64,000 nucleotides of DNA, from contig CM041783.1 in NCBI GenBank assembly GCA_023374045.1, forward strand, positions 127,845,503 through 127,909,502, written 5' to 3'. Shown in pieces: positions 11,480 to 20,412 of the stretch. Positions within the stretch are counted from its first letter, which is position 1, and each line of letters begins with the position of its first letter. The stretch comes from Limonium bicolor. Lineage: Eukaryota > Streptophyta > Magnoliopsida > Caryophyllales > Plumbaginaceae. The notes under the pieces were generated by a model. It did not search any database and was not told the DNA's origin. It was given only the letters and a program-made list of their open reading frames with translations. The position numbers and the translations under genes are program-made.

Positions 11480-11752
11480 GACCGACCCACCGACCGACCC
11501 TACCCCTGGGTCGGTCCATTACAGAAACTCTTCCGTCTCTTGAAACCCATCCGACCGACCCAGAGCTAGACCGACCGACCCAAACCCTCTGGGTCGGTCC
11601 CTTACAGAACCCATTTTCCTACACTAAACCTTTGCCCGACCGACCCAAAGCTAAGCCGACCGACCCAAACCCCCTGGGTCGGTCCAGTCCAGAGGCATTC
11701 CGACTGGCTTAACATGGCCCGACCGACCCAAAACTGGGTCGGTCCTCTACAG
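11480..11752 (-). repeat. GC-rich hairpin cluster, element A 3' LTR
   Basis: Four perfect hairpins of GACCGACCC(A) with (T)GGGTCGGTC at 11492-11516, 11573-11599, 11658-11684 and 11721-11744. Each is followed by C, three or four bases and CAGA. The 5' LTR version (21890-22160) has lost one arm near 21965 and gained a GGGTCGGACCC variant near 22128. Confidence 0.88.
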
Positions 11753-14083
11753 ACCTTCCTCTTAAATTGCCTCTTTCAATTCCAAACTCTTCCACAAGTG
11801 TCCTAATAGGTCCAACACCATCTTGGCACCTTAAATCCACCTTATAACCTCCACCAAACTCATTAAAACAACTTCCAAAGATCTTCTCAAACATTTACTC
11901 AATTCTTACAAAGCTCCCAACACTTAGCACTTATTTTCCTATATTTCTCACATGCATTCCTCCAAGAATTTCAATTAACCAAATGCTCCCTCCTTAAGAA
12001 CTTGACCACACCATGTACACCACTTCCCAGCCTTATTGCATTTATCAAACCTTCCTTAGATTCTATACTCTAGTTCTCACCTAAACCATTTCAAAGTTTC
12101 ACACTCACTTACACCTAACTTACCCAAGTTTCCTAGCTTCTTTTATCAACATTTACCTAAGTCCTAAATACCCAAATACATTCTCTTGATTCCTAAATCC
12201 TTCCATGGTGATACCTAAGTCATTAAAGTCATTAAAACACCTTAACTTCACCCTTTTTCATCAAGACCTAGAACTTCCTAGTACTTCTTAGTCATTAAAT
12301 TCCCTTAGGAATTCAAACACTTAACTCTCCTTTAAATTTTGCCATGGGTTCTCTAGTATATAGTACTCCTAACACATGGTTTTTCTCCATCAAACAACCA
12401 ATACACACAAATTCTCATCACAACACTTAACACCCAATTTACACCAAAACCACACCACATCATCATATAGTGCTTAAACTTAAAATGCTTGGCACTTAGG
12501 CCCTTAAATGACAATAATCTTAACCACTGAATTTCCACATATATTGCCTTCAACCTGCGAATACACTCAACAAGGCTCCCATTGAAATAAAATGCTTCTT
12601 GTACTTCACCTTATATTCTTAAACTATCTCTTTTCTCATTTGCTCCTTAGTCACAAGTTCACAAGGATAGTCATTGTTTCTCCTAGGTTTTATAGCACCT
12701 TCCCAATATAAACTCTACACTAAACTCATCATATACCCACATCTCATTCCCTTAAACAACAAAACACCTTAAGGTAAGTAATTTACCTTGTTTTCTCACA
12801 AGCTTAAAAGCTTTTCTCCTTAGGTTTTCTTTGTTCAATCTCGGTCACCAATGTGATTCTCCTTGCCAATGTTCTAACCAATATCCAATGACTCCAATGA
12901 GTACTAGATAACACATTAACCCTAAGGAACAAACCCTAGGTTTAAAAATATGTTTTAAGGTATTAATGTGATTGTTTTACCTTGGTTTCTCAAGACAAAC
13001 TTGGATGTGAAGCAAGAAGGACCTCCTCTCTCCTTTGAAGAGTAGAAACAAGCTAGAACAAGGCATAAACATGGAGTCCCATGAGTATATATTTTCGGTC
13101 AAGTGAAGAAAATGGTGGAAACCTAGATTTTCTTACACTTTCTTTACCTTAAGAGAATGGAGATGCCAATGGAGTCTCCAAACTTGAATTTCCTCCTCTA
13201 ATGGTGGTTTGACTTGGCACCAAAATGAAGCTCTTGAAGTTTTGAAAAGATAGAAAGGAGGAGCTTGAGCTAACTAAGAGAATATGTATTTTGTTTTGGA
13301 TTTGGAGCTAAAATGAGCAAGATGTGTGCAAGAGAAGGGGAGCTAGCATGGAGAGGAGCTTCACGTTAATGGAGAAAGAAAGAAGCAAGAAAGTCGTGTG
13401 AACAGGGAGAATAAGAAAGTGAGGAGAGGTAAGCAAATGTGGTATTTATCTTAAAAGGTGAATAGTACTTTATGCTTTATACGACTTATTTTGCTTTCTC
13501 TTACTTAGCTTGAAAGTGTGGTGAGTCACACTTAAAGAAACCGGCCCCCTTTAGTGAATGAGGGTAGTTTAGTCTTTGTTGGCCAAATGTCTCACTTATA
13601 TAGACTTATGTTATAAACTAGCTTAATAAATTCACTATTCATCAAAACAAGGCACATTGTTGTGAAATTTTTGATTTCCCATTGATATAGACCTCCAAAT
13701 GTGATACTATATAGTACACATATTAATTAAGAGTAATGATGGACATTTAGCCATTCAAACTCATTTACAAGACAATTTTTCAAAAACGTGCTTTAAGACT
13801 CCTTAAAGCACATTTTGTGTTTTTAACTTGTTTTCAAGCTTGGTTTTCTTTGGTAATTGACTTAAAATGACCATTAGGATATTACTAAGGTCTTAGAACA
13901 ATATTTGGGTACTCTCCCATGTCTCTCCAAGCTTATAGCGCGTTTTTGCTTAAACTGCTTCTTTTTGGTGTTTCCTTATATTTTCTTTGATTAGAAATGT
14001 TTCTTAATGTTTCTAGGCATTATTTAGCCTCCTTATATCTTAGTTTATCATTTGAACACCATATCTAAGTTTGGGGTATTTCA

Positions 14084-14102
14084 ATCTACCCCCCTTAAAA
14101 AA
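14084..14102 (-). other. 3' polypurine tract of element A
   Basis: ATCTACCCCCCTTAAAA on the + strand, i.e. TTTTAAGGGGGGTAGAT in element sense, immediately upstream of the LTR start TGAAATACCCC. This is the expected primer for plus-strand synthesis and is almost identical in B, C and G. Confidence 0.92.
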
Positions 14103-14340
14103 CTTTGTCCTCAAAGTTCACACATGTGTTAACCATTTACGGTACACATTTCTCTTAATCTTAATACCACATCTTATATTCACATTCATACATCTCAAGA
14201 CTCAAAGGTCAATCTCAAATACAATAATGATCATACATAACTAAACTCACACCGAAGTGTAGCAACTTACACAAATCCACATCTTAAAAACCAAACAACA
14301 CAACGAAACATGATCGTTTCCTAACTCAAAAGCGAGGAAG

Positions 14341-14375
14341 CTCTACCCCCCTTAAAAAGGGGTACCCCCGTACCC
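14341..14375 (-). promoter_or_regulatory. Hairpin plus internal polypurine tract (element A)
   Basis: In element sense, hairpin GGGTAC-GGGG-GTACCC (14360-14375) is followed by TTTTAAGGGGGGTAGAG (14341-14357). It begins 12 bp after the pol stop codon and about 260 bp before the true PPT. Stem and loop sequence differ from those in B, C and G, but hairpin and tract keep the same order and spacing. Confidence 0.7.
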
Positions 14376-14387
14376 TATACAGACGAT

Positions 14388-14787
14388 CTAGTCAGTAAAT
14401 AAAGAAGGGTACTTCGCCCTCATCTTCCTCTAATTCCCACTGGCCTCTTCGACATCCTGGTTAGACCAGAGAACCTTCACCAGTCGCACTGACTTGGCGA
14501 GTGTCCCTAGTCTTACTGTCCAAGATTCTCTGAGGAGTCTCCACGGATCTCATATTTGGTTCTAAAGTCAACCTCTCAGGTTTCTAACACATGGAGGGGT
14601 GGTGCATGTATTTCTTTAGCTGTGAAACATGAAAAACATCATGCACTTTACCCAGCTCAGCAGGTAAATTCAACCTGTAAGCAACCGGGCCCACCCGCTC
14701 CGTAATCTCATAAGGACCAACAAATTTCGGGCTTAACTTGCCCTTCTGCCCAAACCTGAATACACCCTTCATCGGTGATACTCGCAA
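14388..14787 (-). pseudogene. Pol C-terminus: GPY/F module and chromodomain, frameshifted
   Basis: The part 14584-14787 encodes [19 protein letters not shown] followed by VGPYEI and [11 protein letters not shown], the integrase C-terminal GPY/F module typical of chromoviruses. After a stop and a frameshift, 14388-14498 reads AKSVRLVKVLWSNQDVEEA, a stop where a TWELEE-like stretch is expected, then RKMRAKYPSLFTD and a final stop. This is the tail of a Tekay/Del-type chromodomain. The chromodomain would direct integration by binding modified histone H3. At least two lesions (a 1-nt shift near 14498 and an in-frame stop near 14433) disable it here. Confidence 0.85.
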
Positions 14788-14921
14788 AATACCCGGTCGC
14801 CCACTGCGAACTCCAGGTCTCGTCGTCGAACATCAGCATACGACTTCTGCCTATCTTGAGCAGCTCATGTTCTCCCTGATTTGCTGAACTTCAGCCTTAA
14901 CTTGTTCTAAGTACTCTGGTC

Positions 14922-16463
14922 CTATAATGACCGTCTCACTCGACTCATCCCAGCAGAGCGGTGTACGACATGTCTACCGTACAACGCTTGAAAAGGTGCC
15001 ATCTTGATCGAAGCGTGATAGCTGTTGTTGTATGAAAACTCGATCAGATGCAATCTGTCAATCCAACTGCCCTGGAAGTCTAAGGCACATGCTCTCAGCA
15101 TGTCCTCGAGTGTCTGAATAGTACGCTCAGTCTGACCATCTGTCTGAGGATGGAACGCGGTACTCAGTTTGAGTTCTGTACCCAACGCTTCTCTGGTAGC
15201 TCTCCAGTACCTCGAAAGGAATCTGGTATCTCTATCTGACACTATGGTCTTTGGTATGCCGTGATGTCTCATGATTTCTTTCTCAAATAACTCAGCTAAT
15301 TTGGTCACCTTCCAAGTATCCTTCATCGGTATGAATCGGGCTACTTTGGTAAGGCGATCCACCACCACCCATATCATGTTGAGACCTCCCCTAGCAGGTG
15401 GAAGCCCAACTACGAAGTCCATGGAGATATCATGGAACTTCCACTTCCGAACTGGCATCGACTGTACCATTCCGCCCGGTCGTCTGTGCTCGAATTTCAC
15501 CTTCTGGCATGTGAGACACCTCAAGACGAACTCGGTAACATCTGTCTTCATCCCCGACCACCAGAAGTATCTCTTCATGTCTTTATACATTTTAGAGGCT
15601 CCCGGATGGATGGAAACTGAAGAACAGTGTGATCCTCTAAGTATACGGTCTTTCAGATCCGTGTTACCTCGTGGTATGCATAATCGGCCCTTAAGTCTGA
15701 TCAGATCATCATCATGAAGTCTGAAGTCGTATTTCTGACTCTCAAAGGTACCCTCTGTCAGCTTCTGTCTGACCTCTCTCATATACTCATCAGTCCTCTG
15801 AGCCTCTCGCACCTCATCAACCAAGCTGGAGAAAGAAACTAGCGAATGGAGTGAGTGTGCTCGACGGCTCAGGGCATCTGCTACAACATTGGCCTTCCCT
15901 TCTTTGTATTGGAGGTCAATGTCATAGTCTTTCAGAAATTCTAACCATCTCCTCTGTCGAAGATTTAACTCCTTCTGAGTGAATATGTATTTCAAACTTT
16001 TATGATCGGTGTAGATCGTGATACTAACCCCGTATAAGTAGTGGCGCCATATCTTCAAAGCGAAGACTACGGCTCCCAGCTCTAAATCATGTGTGGGGTA
16101 GTTCTCCTCATGTTTCTTCAACTGGCGTGAGGCATATGCCACCACCTTGCCATGTTGCATGAGCACGCAACCCAGCCCTCTGCCGGATGCATCACAATAA
16201 ACCTCAAAGCCCTCTGTACCGTCTGGAATAGTCAGTACCGGTGCAGTGGTCAGTGAGTCCTTCAAGCGCTGGAATGATCTCTCACAGTCGACTGTCCATA
16301 GAAATGGTGCATCTTTCTTCATCAGACTGGTCATCGGCTTCGCGACCTTGCTGAAATCTCTAACAAATCTCCTGTATATCCTGCCAACCGAGAAAGCTCC
16401 GGATGTCGTAACAGTCTTCGGCCTTGGCCAGGTACGTACGGCATCAATCTTTGCTGGATCCAC
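14922..16463 (-). CDS. RNase H and integrase part of pol (513 codons open)
   Basis: Continuous reading frame covering the RT thumb/connection, RNase H and most of integrase. RNase H motifs seen: [11 protein letters not shown] (first Asp), [20 protein letters not shown] (Glu), [11 protein letters not shown] (Asp) and [11 protein letters not shown]. Integrase follows: an HHCC-like zinc-binding region ending [16 protein letters not shown], then the catalytic D,D,E triad in [19 protein letters not shown] and [13 protein letters not shown]. RNase H removes the RNA strand during reverse transcription and integrase inserts the cDNA into the chromosome. The listed start is an internal Met; in an intact element this is the middle of the polyprotein. 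The frame leaves the integrase register near 14960 (ALYGR then unrelated residues), indicating a frameshift before the GPY/F module. Confidence 0.93.
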   Translation of the reverse strand: MDPAKIDAVRTWPRPKTVTTSGAFSVGRIYRRFVRDFSKVAKPMTSLMKKDAPFLWTVDCERSFQRLKDSLTTAPVLTIPDGTEGFEVYCDASGRGLGCVLMQHGKVVAYASRQLKKHEENYPTHDLELGAVVFALKIWRHYLYGVSITIYTDHKSLKYIFTQKELNLRQRRWLEFLKDYDIDLQYKEGKANVVADALSRRAHSLHSLVSFSSLVDEVREAQRTDEYMREVRQKLTEGTFESQKYDFRLHDDDLIRLKGRLCIPRGNTDLKDRILRGSHCSSVSIHPGASKMYKDMKRYFWWSGMKTDVTEFVLRCLTCQKVKFEHRRPGGMVQSMPVRKWKFHDISMDFVVGLPPARGGLNMIWVVVDRLTKVARFIPMKDTWKVTKLAELFEKEIMRHHGIPKTIVSDRDTRFLSRYWRATREALGTELKLSTAFHPQTDGQTERTIQTLEDMLRACALDFQGSWIDRLHLIEFSYNNSYHASIKMAPFQALYGRHVVHRSAGMSRVRRSL

Positions 16464-16489
16464 TGCGATCCCAGCATCTGAGATGACAT

Positions 16490-17490
16490 GACCTAGGAAA
16501 GAGACCTGGTCAAGCCAAACTCACACTTGGAGAACTTAGCATATAGCTGGTTCTCCCTTAATATTTCCAACACCCTCCTCAAATGTTCCTCTGCTCAACC
16601 TTAGACTTTGAATATATCAAATATCATCAATAAAACCACCACCGACTTGTCCAGCTGCTCCCGGAACAAGCGGTTCATCAGATCCATAAACTTCGCTGGC
16701 GCATTCGACAAACCGAACGGCATCACTGTAAACTCATAGTGGCCGTATCGTGTCCGGAATGCCGTCTTCTCAATGTCTCCCTCCTTAATGGCTATCTGAT
16801 GATACCCCGATCTGAGATCAATCTTGGAAAACACAGATGCTCCCCTTCAACTGATCGAACAGATCGTCAATGCGGGGTAGTGGGTACTTATTCTTCACTG
16901 TCACTGCATTCAGCTCTCTGTAGTCGATGCAGAGGCGGAGACTACCATCTTTCTTCTTCACGAAGAGGACTGGCGCTCCCCATGGTGACACACTTGGTCT
17001 AATGAATCCCTTATCCAACAAATCTTTCAATTGTTCCTTTAACTCAGTCATTTCTGCCGGAGCCATACGGTATGGTGCTTTGGCTATCGGTCCGGTACCA
17101 GGTAGCAGCTCGATGGTGAACTCTACCTCCCGAGTGGGTGGCATGCCGGGCAGTTCCCGTGGAAATAAGTCGGGGAACTCCGACACTACCGGTAAGTCGG
17201 GGTCGAACTCAGGGTCTCTCTCTATGTCCTGTACATAGCAGAGGTATACTTCTTCCTTTCTCCTTAATTCTTTGTACATTGCCATGGCGGTGATGATCTT
17301 AGTCGAAGGCTCCCTGGGCCTCTGGCGGTATGATATTGTTACCCCAGATGGACTCCTGAGCAGCAATCTATGCTCGGCGCAGAGGATACGTCCCTTGTGC
17401 CGCTCCAACCAGTTCATCCCGAATATAACATCAAATCCTAGCTTACTGAACTCAATGAAACTGACTGGGAATTCTTCCCCTTTATGCTGA
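16490..17490 (-). pseudogene. Reverse transcriptase part of pol, two frameshifts and a stop
   Basis: The first section (to about 16852) carries [28 protein letters not shown], the RT entry motif [40 protein letters not shown] and [12 protein letters not shown]. One extra G near 16850 shifts the frame. The next section (16601-16834) continues [19 protein letters not shown] and [12 protein letters not shown]. The catalytic box is present as FIDD (16623-16634), but a second shift puts it out of register and it is followed by TGA at 16617-16619 in place of the usual LVYS. Downstream text to about 16490 ([12 protein letters not shown]) is broken as well. This copy cannot make active RT. Confidence 0.92.
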
Positions 17491-17751
17491 TGGTGGCTCC
17501 TCGGTAGTAACGAGTGCAACGAACCTTCTCCTTAGACGGGAGCGTAACCGTGAAGTCGGGTAGCTCATCAGCGTCTAGCCCCAACCTGCTCGCAAATGAT
17601 GCAGAGACAAAGGTATGCGAGGCCCCTGAGTCGAAGAGAACTGATGCCTCAATCCCATTGATCGGAAAGGTGCCGGTGAGGATAGTACCGCTAGCGTCGG
17701 CCTGTGCCTCTGTGAGTATGCTTAGTGCACCTTCCGTACCGAGTCCATGAC
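17400..17751 (-). pseudogene. Aspartic protease part of pol
   Basis: In the frame starting just after the AG at 17752-17753 the sequence reads EGALSILTEAQADASGTI, then a protease core with LFDSGASHTFVS (catalytic Asp in DSG, about 17620-17635) and SRLGLDADELPDF. This retropepsin-like protease would cleave Gag-Pol. Near 17490 the frame shifts ([14 protein letters not shown] continues as EEFPVSF in another frame). The exon-like start at 17751 has the same codon phase as the exon that leads into the AlkB gene (18645), which matters for the splicing model. Confidence 0.85.
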
Positions 17752-17906
17752 CTAATTGTGTTCACAAGCTCCATGAGTATTGATGGTATAACAAGAGTCG
17801 TAACAATTTATATGAACAACACTGTTATTTTATTTATGACCATCCTGTTTACAACATGTGCTTCAATCTTACATCTCATTTCTCATCTCATTCTAACATT
17901 ACATGG
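17752..17906 (-). other. AT-rich spacer after AlkB, ending in acceptor-like AG
   Basis: About 155 bp with no open frame between the AlkB stop and protease. It is AT-rich and ends in CACAATTAG|GTCATGG in element sense. It looks like the 3' end of an intron whose donor would be at 18777, so that AlkB lies inside a 1026-bp alternative intron. It could instead be a plain 3' untranslated piece captured with AlkB. Confidence 0.5.
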
Positions 17907-18645
17907 CTAATATTGTCTAAAGGTTAGGTTTAATCTTCCTGGTCTCATATGCGTCGCATTGATTACTGCTGACGGTGCTGTATTCAGCTTAATTCTCTTA
18001 ATCCCATGGTATAACATCCTTGATTCTCCTCCCAAAATTAATACATCACCTGACTTAAGTATTATCTTATCTGCACGGTCCGCACGCTTCTGCTCGCCGT
18101 ATAAAAATTCCGCATCATCTCCTATGGACCAAGACACTACGGGTATCCCTCTCTCGAGAGACTCCGTTGTCTCGTCCTTATCCTGGTGTAGTCCCAGTTT
18201 CCCATCTTTTTCGTAGAAGTTTACGATACAAATGTCCGATTGTATGTCTGGAATCGGTTCAGCCTCCAACTGCTGAGCGATTTTCACGACTTGTGTAATA
18301 ACTGGATGGAACTCTTCGGGTATTCCCGGTGGTGAGACTCCATCTTGCTCCCTCATGGTTTGGTAGTTCTTGGCATACGGATTCCAATCCTTGCCCAAGC
18401 TCATCATCTTTAATTTCATCTTTGCTCCCCCTGGGTACTCCGGTGTGTAAAAACCTCCCGGTCCCATTCCTAGTTGATTGCATCTCCTGATGATGGCTAT
18501 TTGTGCGTCGGGTGTTAGGTATCCCCTTAATAAAATCATACCTGGGCGGATAACTTGACATTGTTCGGTTGGAAAGTGTATGGTTCGATGTCGGTGTGCT
18601 CCGGGTTAGATGGTAGATGGTTAGGGTAGCAGATGTTGAATCTTC
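17907..18645 (-). CDS. Captured AlkB-type 2OG-Fe(II) dioxygenase (plant ALKBH1-like)
   Basis: An open frame of 210 codons (18539-17907) encodes a complete AlkB catalytic domain. Numbering from its first Met: PGGFYTPEY at 27-35, VNFY at 106-109 (2-oxoglutarate contact region), LHQD with iron ligands H118 and D120, SGDVLILGG at 163-171, third iron ligand H178 (LYHGI), and RPGRLNLTFRQY at 199-210 with the 2OG-binding R202 and R208. The frame opens further upstream as VIRPGM, as in plant ALKBH1-like proteins. An N-terminal RFNICYP block, resembling that family's FDIC block, lies at 18645-18620 in another frame, so one 1-nt shift probably occurred near 18560-18600. AlkB enzymes oxidatively remove methyl groups from nucleic acids, and ALKBH1 relatives act on tRNA or DNA. 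The region is intronless, consistent with capture from mRNA. All catalytic residues are intact although neighbouring gag-pol is broken. The 3' end is a real stop codon, so it is not fused to protease without splicing. Confidence 0.93.
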
Positions 18646-18777
18646 CTAAAGTGGTAGTAGGTTATGTCTTACTTAAATTCTAATCTCATCTTATTCTTAC
18701 TTAACTCATATATTTCACCAAACATGCATGATAATGCGGTAAGCAGGTAGTTTTGTTACTAAATGGTTTAGTGGTAC
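18646..18777 (-). other. Candidate intron between gag and AlkB
   Basis: In element sense: GGCCAG|GTACCACT ... CCACTTTAG|GAAGATTC, 132 bp, AT-rich with stops in all frames. Splicing would join the gag end (DRDDEPEPSRG region) to the exon carrying the AlkB N-terminal block. The same donor could skip to 17751 and join protease; both acceptors leave two bases to complete a codon. Confidence 0.55.
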
Positions 18778-19119
18778 CTGGCCTCGAGAGGGCTCAGGCT
18801 CATCGTCCCGATCCACCATGTGTAGAGTGGGCCCCGTCTTCTGGGTCGCCCGTGGGTTCTTGTCCGCCGGCTGCTGCACTTTCCTACTGACCGTCAGATC
18901 CAGCTCCCTGATCGGTCTTGCCCTTGCCCTTGGTGTCGGGCCTATAGGCTCTGCTAGCAGGGTTCCGGTAACACTCATAAGCTCGATGCCCGTAGATGCC
19001 ACAGAAGTTGCACTCCACCTTATTTCCCCTACAGTCGAGCCCGGGGTGGTCCTTGTTACACCATCTACAGATGAAGCGTCGCTGGTAGCCACCACCGGCT
19101 CCCCTCTCAGTCTCAGATC

Positions 19120-19201
19120 CTGATGTTTCACATTGTCAATTCTCATATCTCAATCAGTTACTAATTTATTTCTTAACTCACTTAATATCAATTTCTCTCA
19201 C
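19120..19201 (-). other. gag intron 2 (82 bp)
   Basis: CCCAAGG|GTGAGAG ... AACATCAG|GATCTGAG in element sense. It contains in-frame stops. Removing it restores an uninterrupted frame (AAG G|GA TCT = K G S) leading straight into the zinc knuckles. Confidence 0.7.
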
Positions 19202-19454
19202 CCTTGGGCGCCTTAGAGCGCAGTGGTGTAGCTGCAATAGCATAGGTCAGCTTCAACGGCTCTTCCGAAGCCTTCTCCTTTTCCTCCTTCCCTTTCGGGT
19301 TCTGATTCTTCTGGGCCTGAGGCTGGTACTTTTGTTTCTTGTACCCTCCTTGCCCTTGACTCTCTGAGCTCTTCCCAGCACTTTTCCGCTTTGCATTCTC
19401 CTCGTCCCTCAGCTGGACGGTAATCTCAACCTTAGCAGCGGCATGATAGCACTC

Positions 19455-19538
19455 CTGCTTTCCATAGTATTAGTCTCACTTATTTCTCATAATCTAAATC
19501 TTATTCATCACTTACTCAAATTCAATCATTCTTATTAC
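19455..19538 (-). other. gag intron 1 (84 bp)
   Basis: CTTGCAG|GTAATAAG ... GAAAGCAG|GAGTGC in element sense, AT-rich with stops. Removing it joins TTG CAG to GAG TGC in phase 0 and gives a continuous basic/charged gag segment of about 85 codons. Confidence 0.7.
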
Positions 19539-20379
19539 CTGCAAGGTAGTGTAACTCGTCGGCCCCATGCCGTAGCGGAGTCGATGGCTAAGCCCGCCAT
19601 AGAAGCGGTCTACCAAGATCTGGTCAGAATACCCTAGACCTGGCAGAAGACGGAGCAAGGCGGTGAACTCTGAGTAATACTCGTCCACCGTCATCTTGTC
19701 CGACTGCTTAAGCGCATCTAACTGCAAGCGCTTCTTCGTCTGGACATGGGCGGGGTAGTACTTTGCCCGTAGCAAGGCGTGTACTGCTCCCAGCCGAACT
19801 CTGGATTGGCCACATGCTCGGCCCTCACCAGCTTCCACCATCGCCCGTCGCCCCCTTCAGGTAGAAAGCAGCTAAGCGCACCTTGATCCCAGCAGGGACA
19901 TCAAGGGTCTCGAAGGCGGTCTCCAGCTCGGAGATGTACGCCTCAAGCTTGGCGGGATCGGTCCCCTCCCCCTTGAAATGAGCGGGTCGAAGATCTGACA
20001 GACTCTTCACCCAGTTTGGTTCCCTAGGTTGTGGCGGTGGAGGTGGTGCACCCACACCAGGCTGATAGCCCATGTGCCCTAAAGCGGCAGCTACGATCTC
20101 TGCGATCGTCTGCCCTCCAGGTATCCCTGGAATATCCTCACCCCGCCGCGACCTCGGCCTCCTCTAGGGCGTCCTGCCATCTGAACAAGTATAACTTACA
20201 TTAGATTCGTACTCACCATTGTTTTGGTTAGCAAGTTTATAACGTCCGTAGACGGTAAAGACAATCCACACTTATTAGTGGTCATCTGACTCTACTCACT
20301 CTAACTTCTCACACCCTTACCCAATACTTATTCCTTAACTTATCCTAACTCGGTGGTTACTCATGTCCGGTATTTCTTG

Positions 20380-20407
20380 ATCAGAGCGTAACTACGCTCT
20401 GATACCA
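20380..20407 (-). other. Primer-binding site in a hairpin (element A)
   Basis: PBS TGGTATCAGAGC (reverse complement of 20396-20407) matches the 3' end of plant initiator tRNA-Met and starts 5 bp from the 5' LTR. Eight of its twelve bases form one arm of the perfect dyad ATCAGAGCGTA/TACGCTCTGAT (20380-20403). Confidence 0.93.
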
Positions 20408-20412
20408 CTTTT

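Larger units (their letters stand above)
9993..14083 (-). repeat. Element A 3' LTR
   Basis: 4091 bp, TGTAACACCCC...GGGGTATTTCA on the + strand, paired with 20413-24509. In element sense the U3 dyad is at 13788-13811, donor-like AAGGTAA sites lie near 13147, 12980 and 12786, an acceptor CGCAG|GTTGAAGG lies near 12556, the hairpin cluster is at 11480-11752 and the two-hairpin module is at 10354-10380. A poly-T run lies near 11450-11462. No protein-coding gene is supported inside. Confidence 0.96.
18778..20180 (-). pseudogene. gag with two short introns and CCHC knuckles
   Basis: Starts at ATG 20180 (MAGRPRGGRGRG). A 1-nt shift follows, then EDIPGIPGGQTIAEIVAAA and MGYQPGVGAPPPPPQP. The capsid-like part holds WVKSLSDLRPAHFKGEG, KVRLAAFYLKG, another shift, then DEYYSEFTALLRLLPGLGYS and LSHRLRYGMGPTSYTTLQ. 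A GT-AG intron at 19455-19538 joins LQ to ECYHAAAKVEITVQL in phase. A second intron (19120-19201) joins KAPKG to SETERGAGGGYQRRF in phase. Two zinc knuckles follow: CRWCNKDHPGLDC (a CX2CX3HX4C variant) and CNFCGIYGHRAYEC (canonical CX2CX4HX4C). Gag packages the RNA into particles. A further shift precedes RKVQQPADKNPRATQ and DRDDEPEPSRG. At least three 1-nt lesions disable this copy. Confidence 0.85.

Noticed and set aside
15271..15717. 148-codon + strand open frame
   Set aside because: Antisense shadow of the integrase coding region, with no protein-like motifs.
18259..18561. 100-codon minus-strand frame overlapping the AlkB gene
   Set aside because: Out-of-frame shadow of AlkB; the AlkB frame carries all catalytic motifs.
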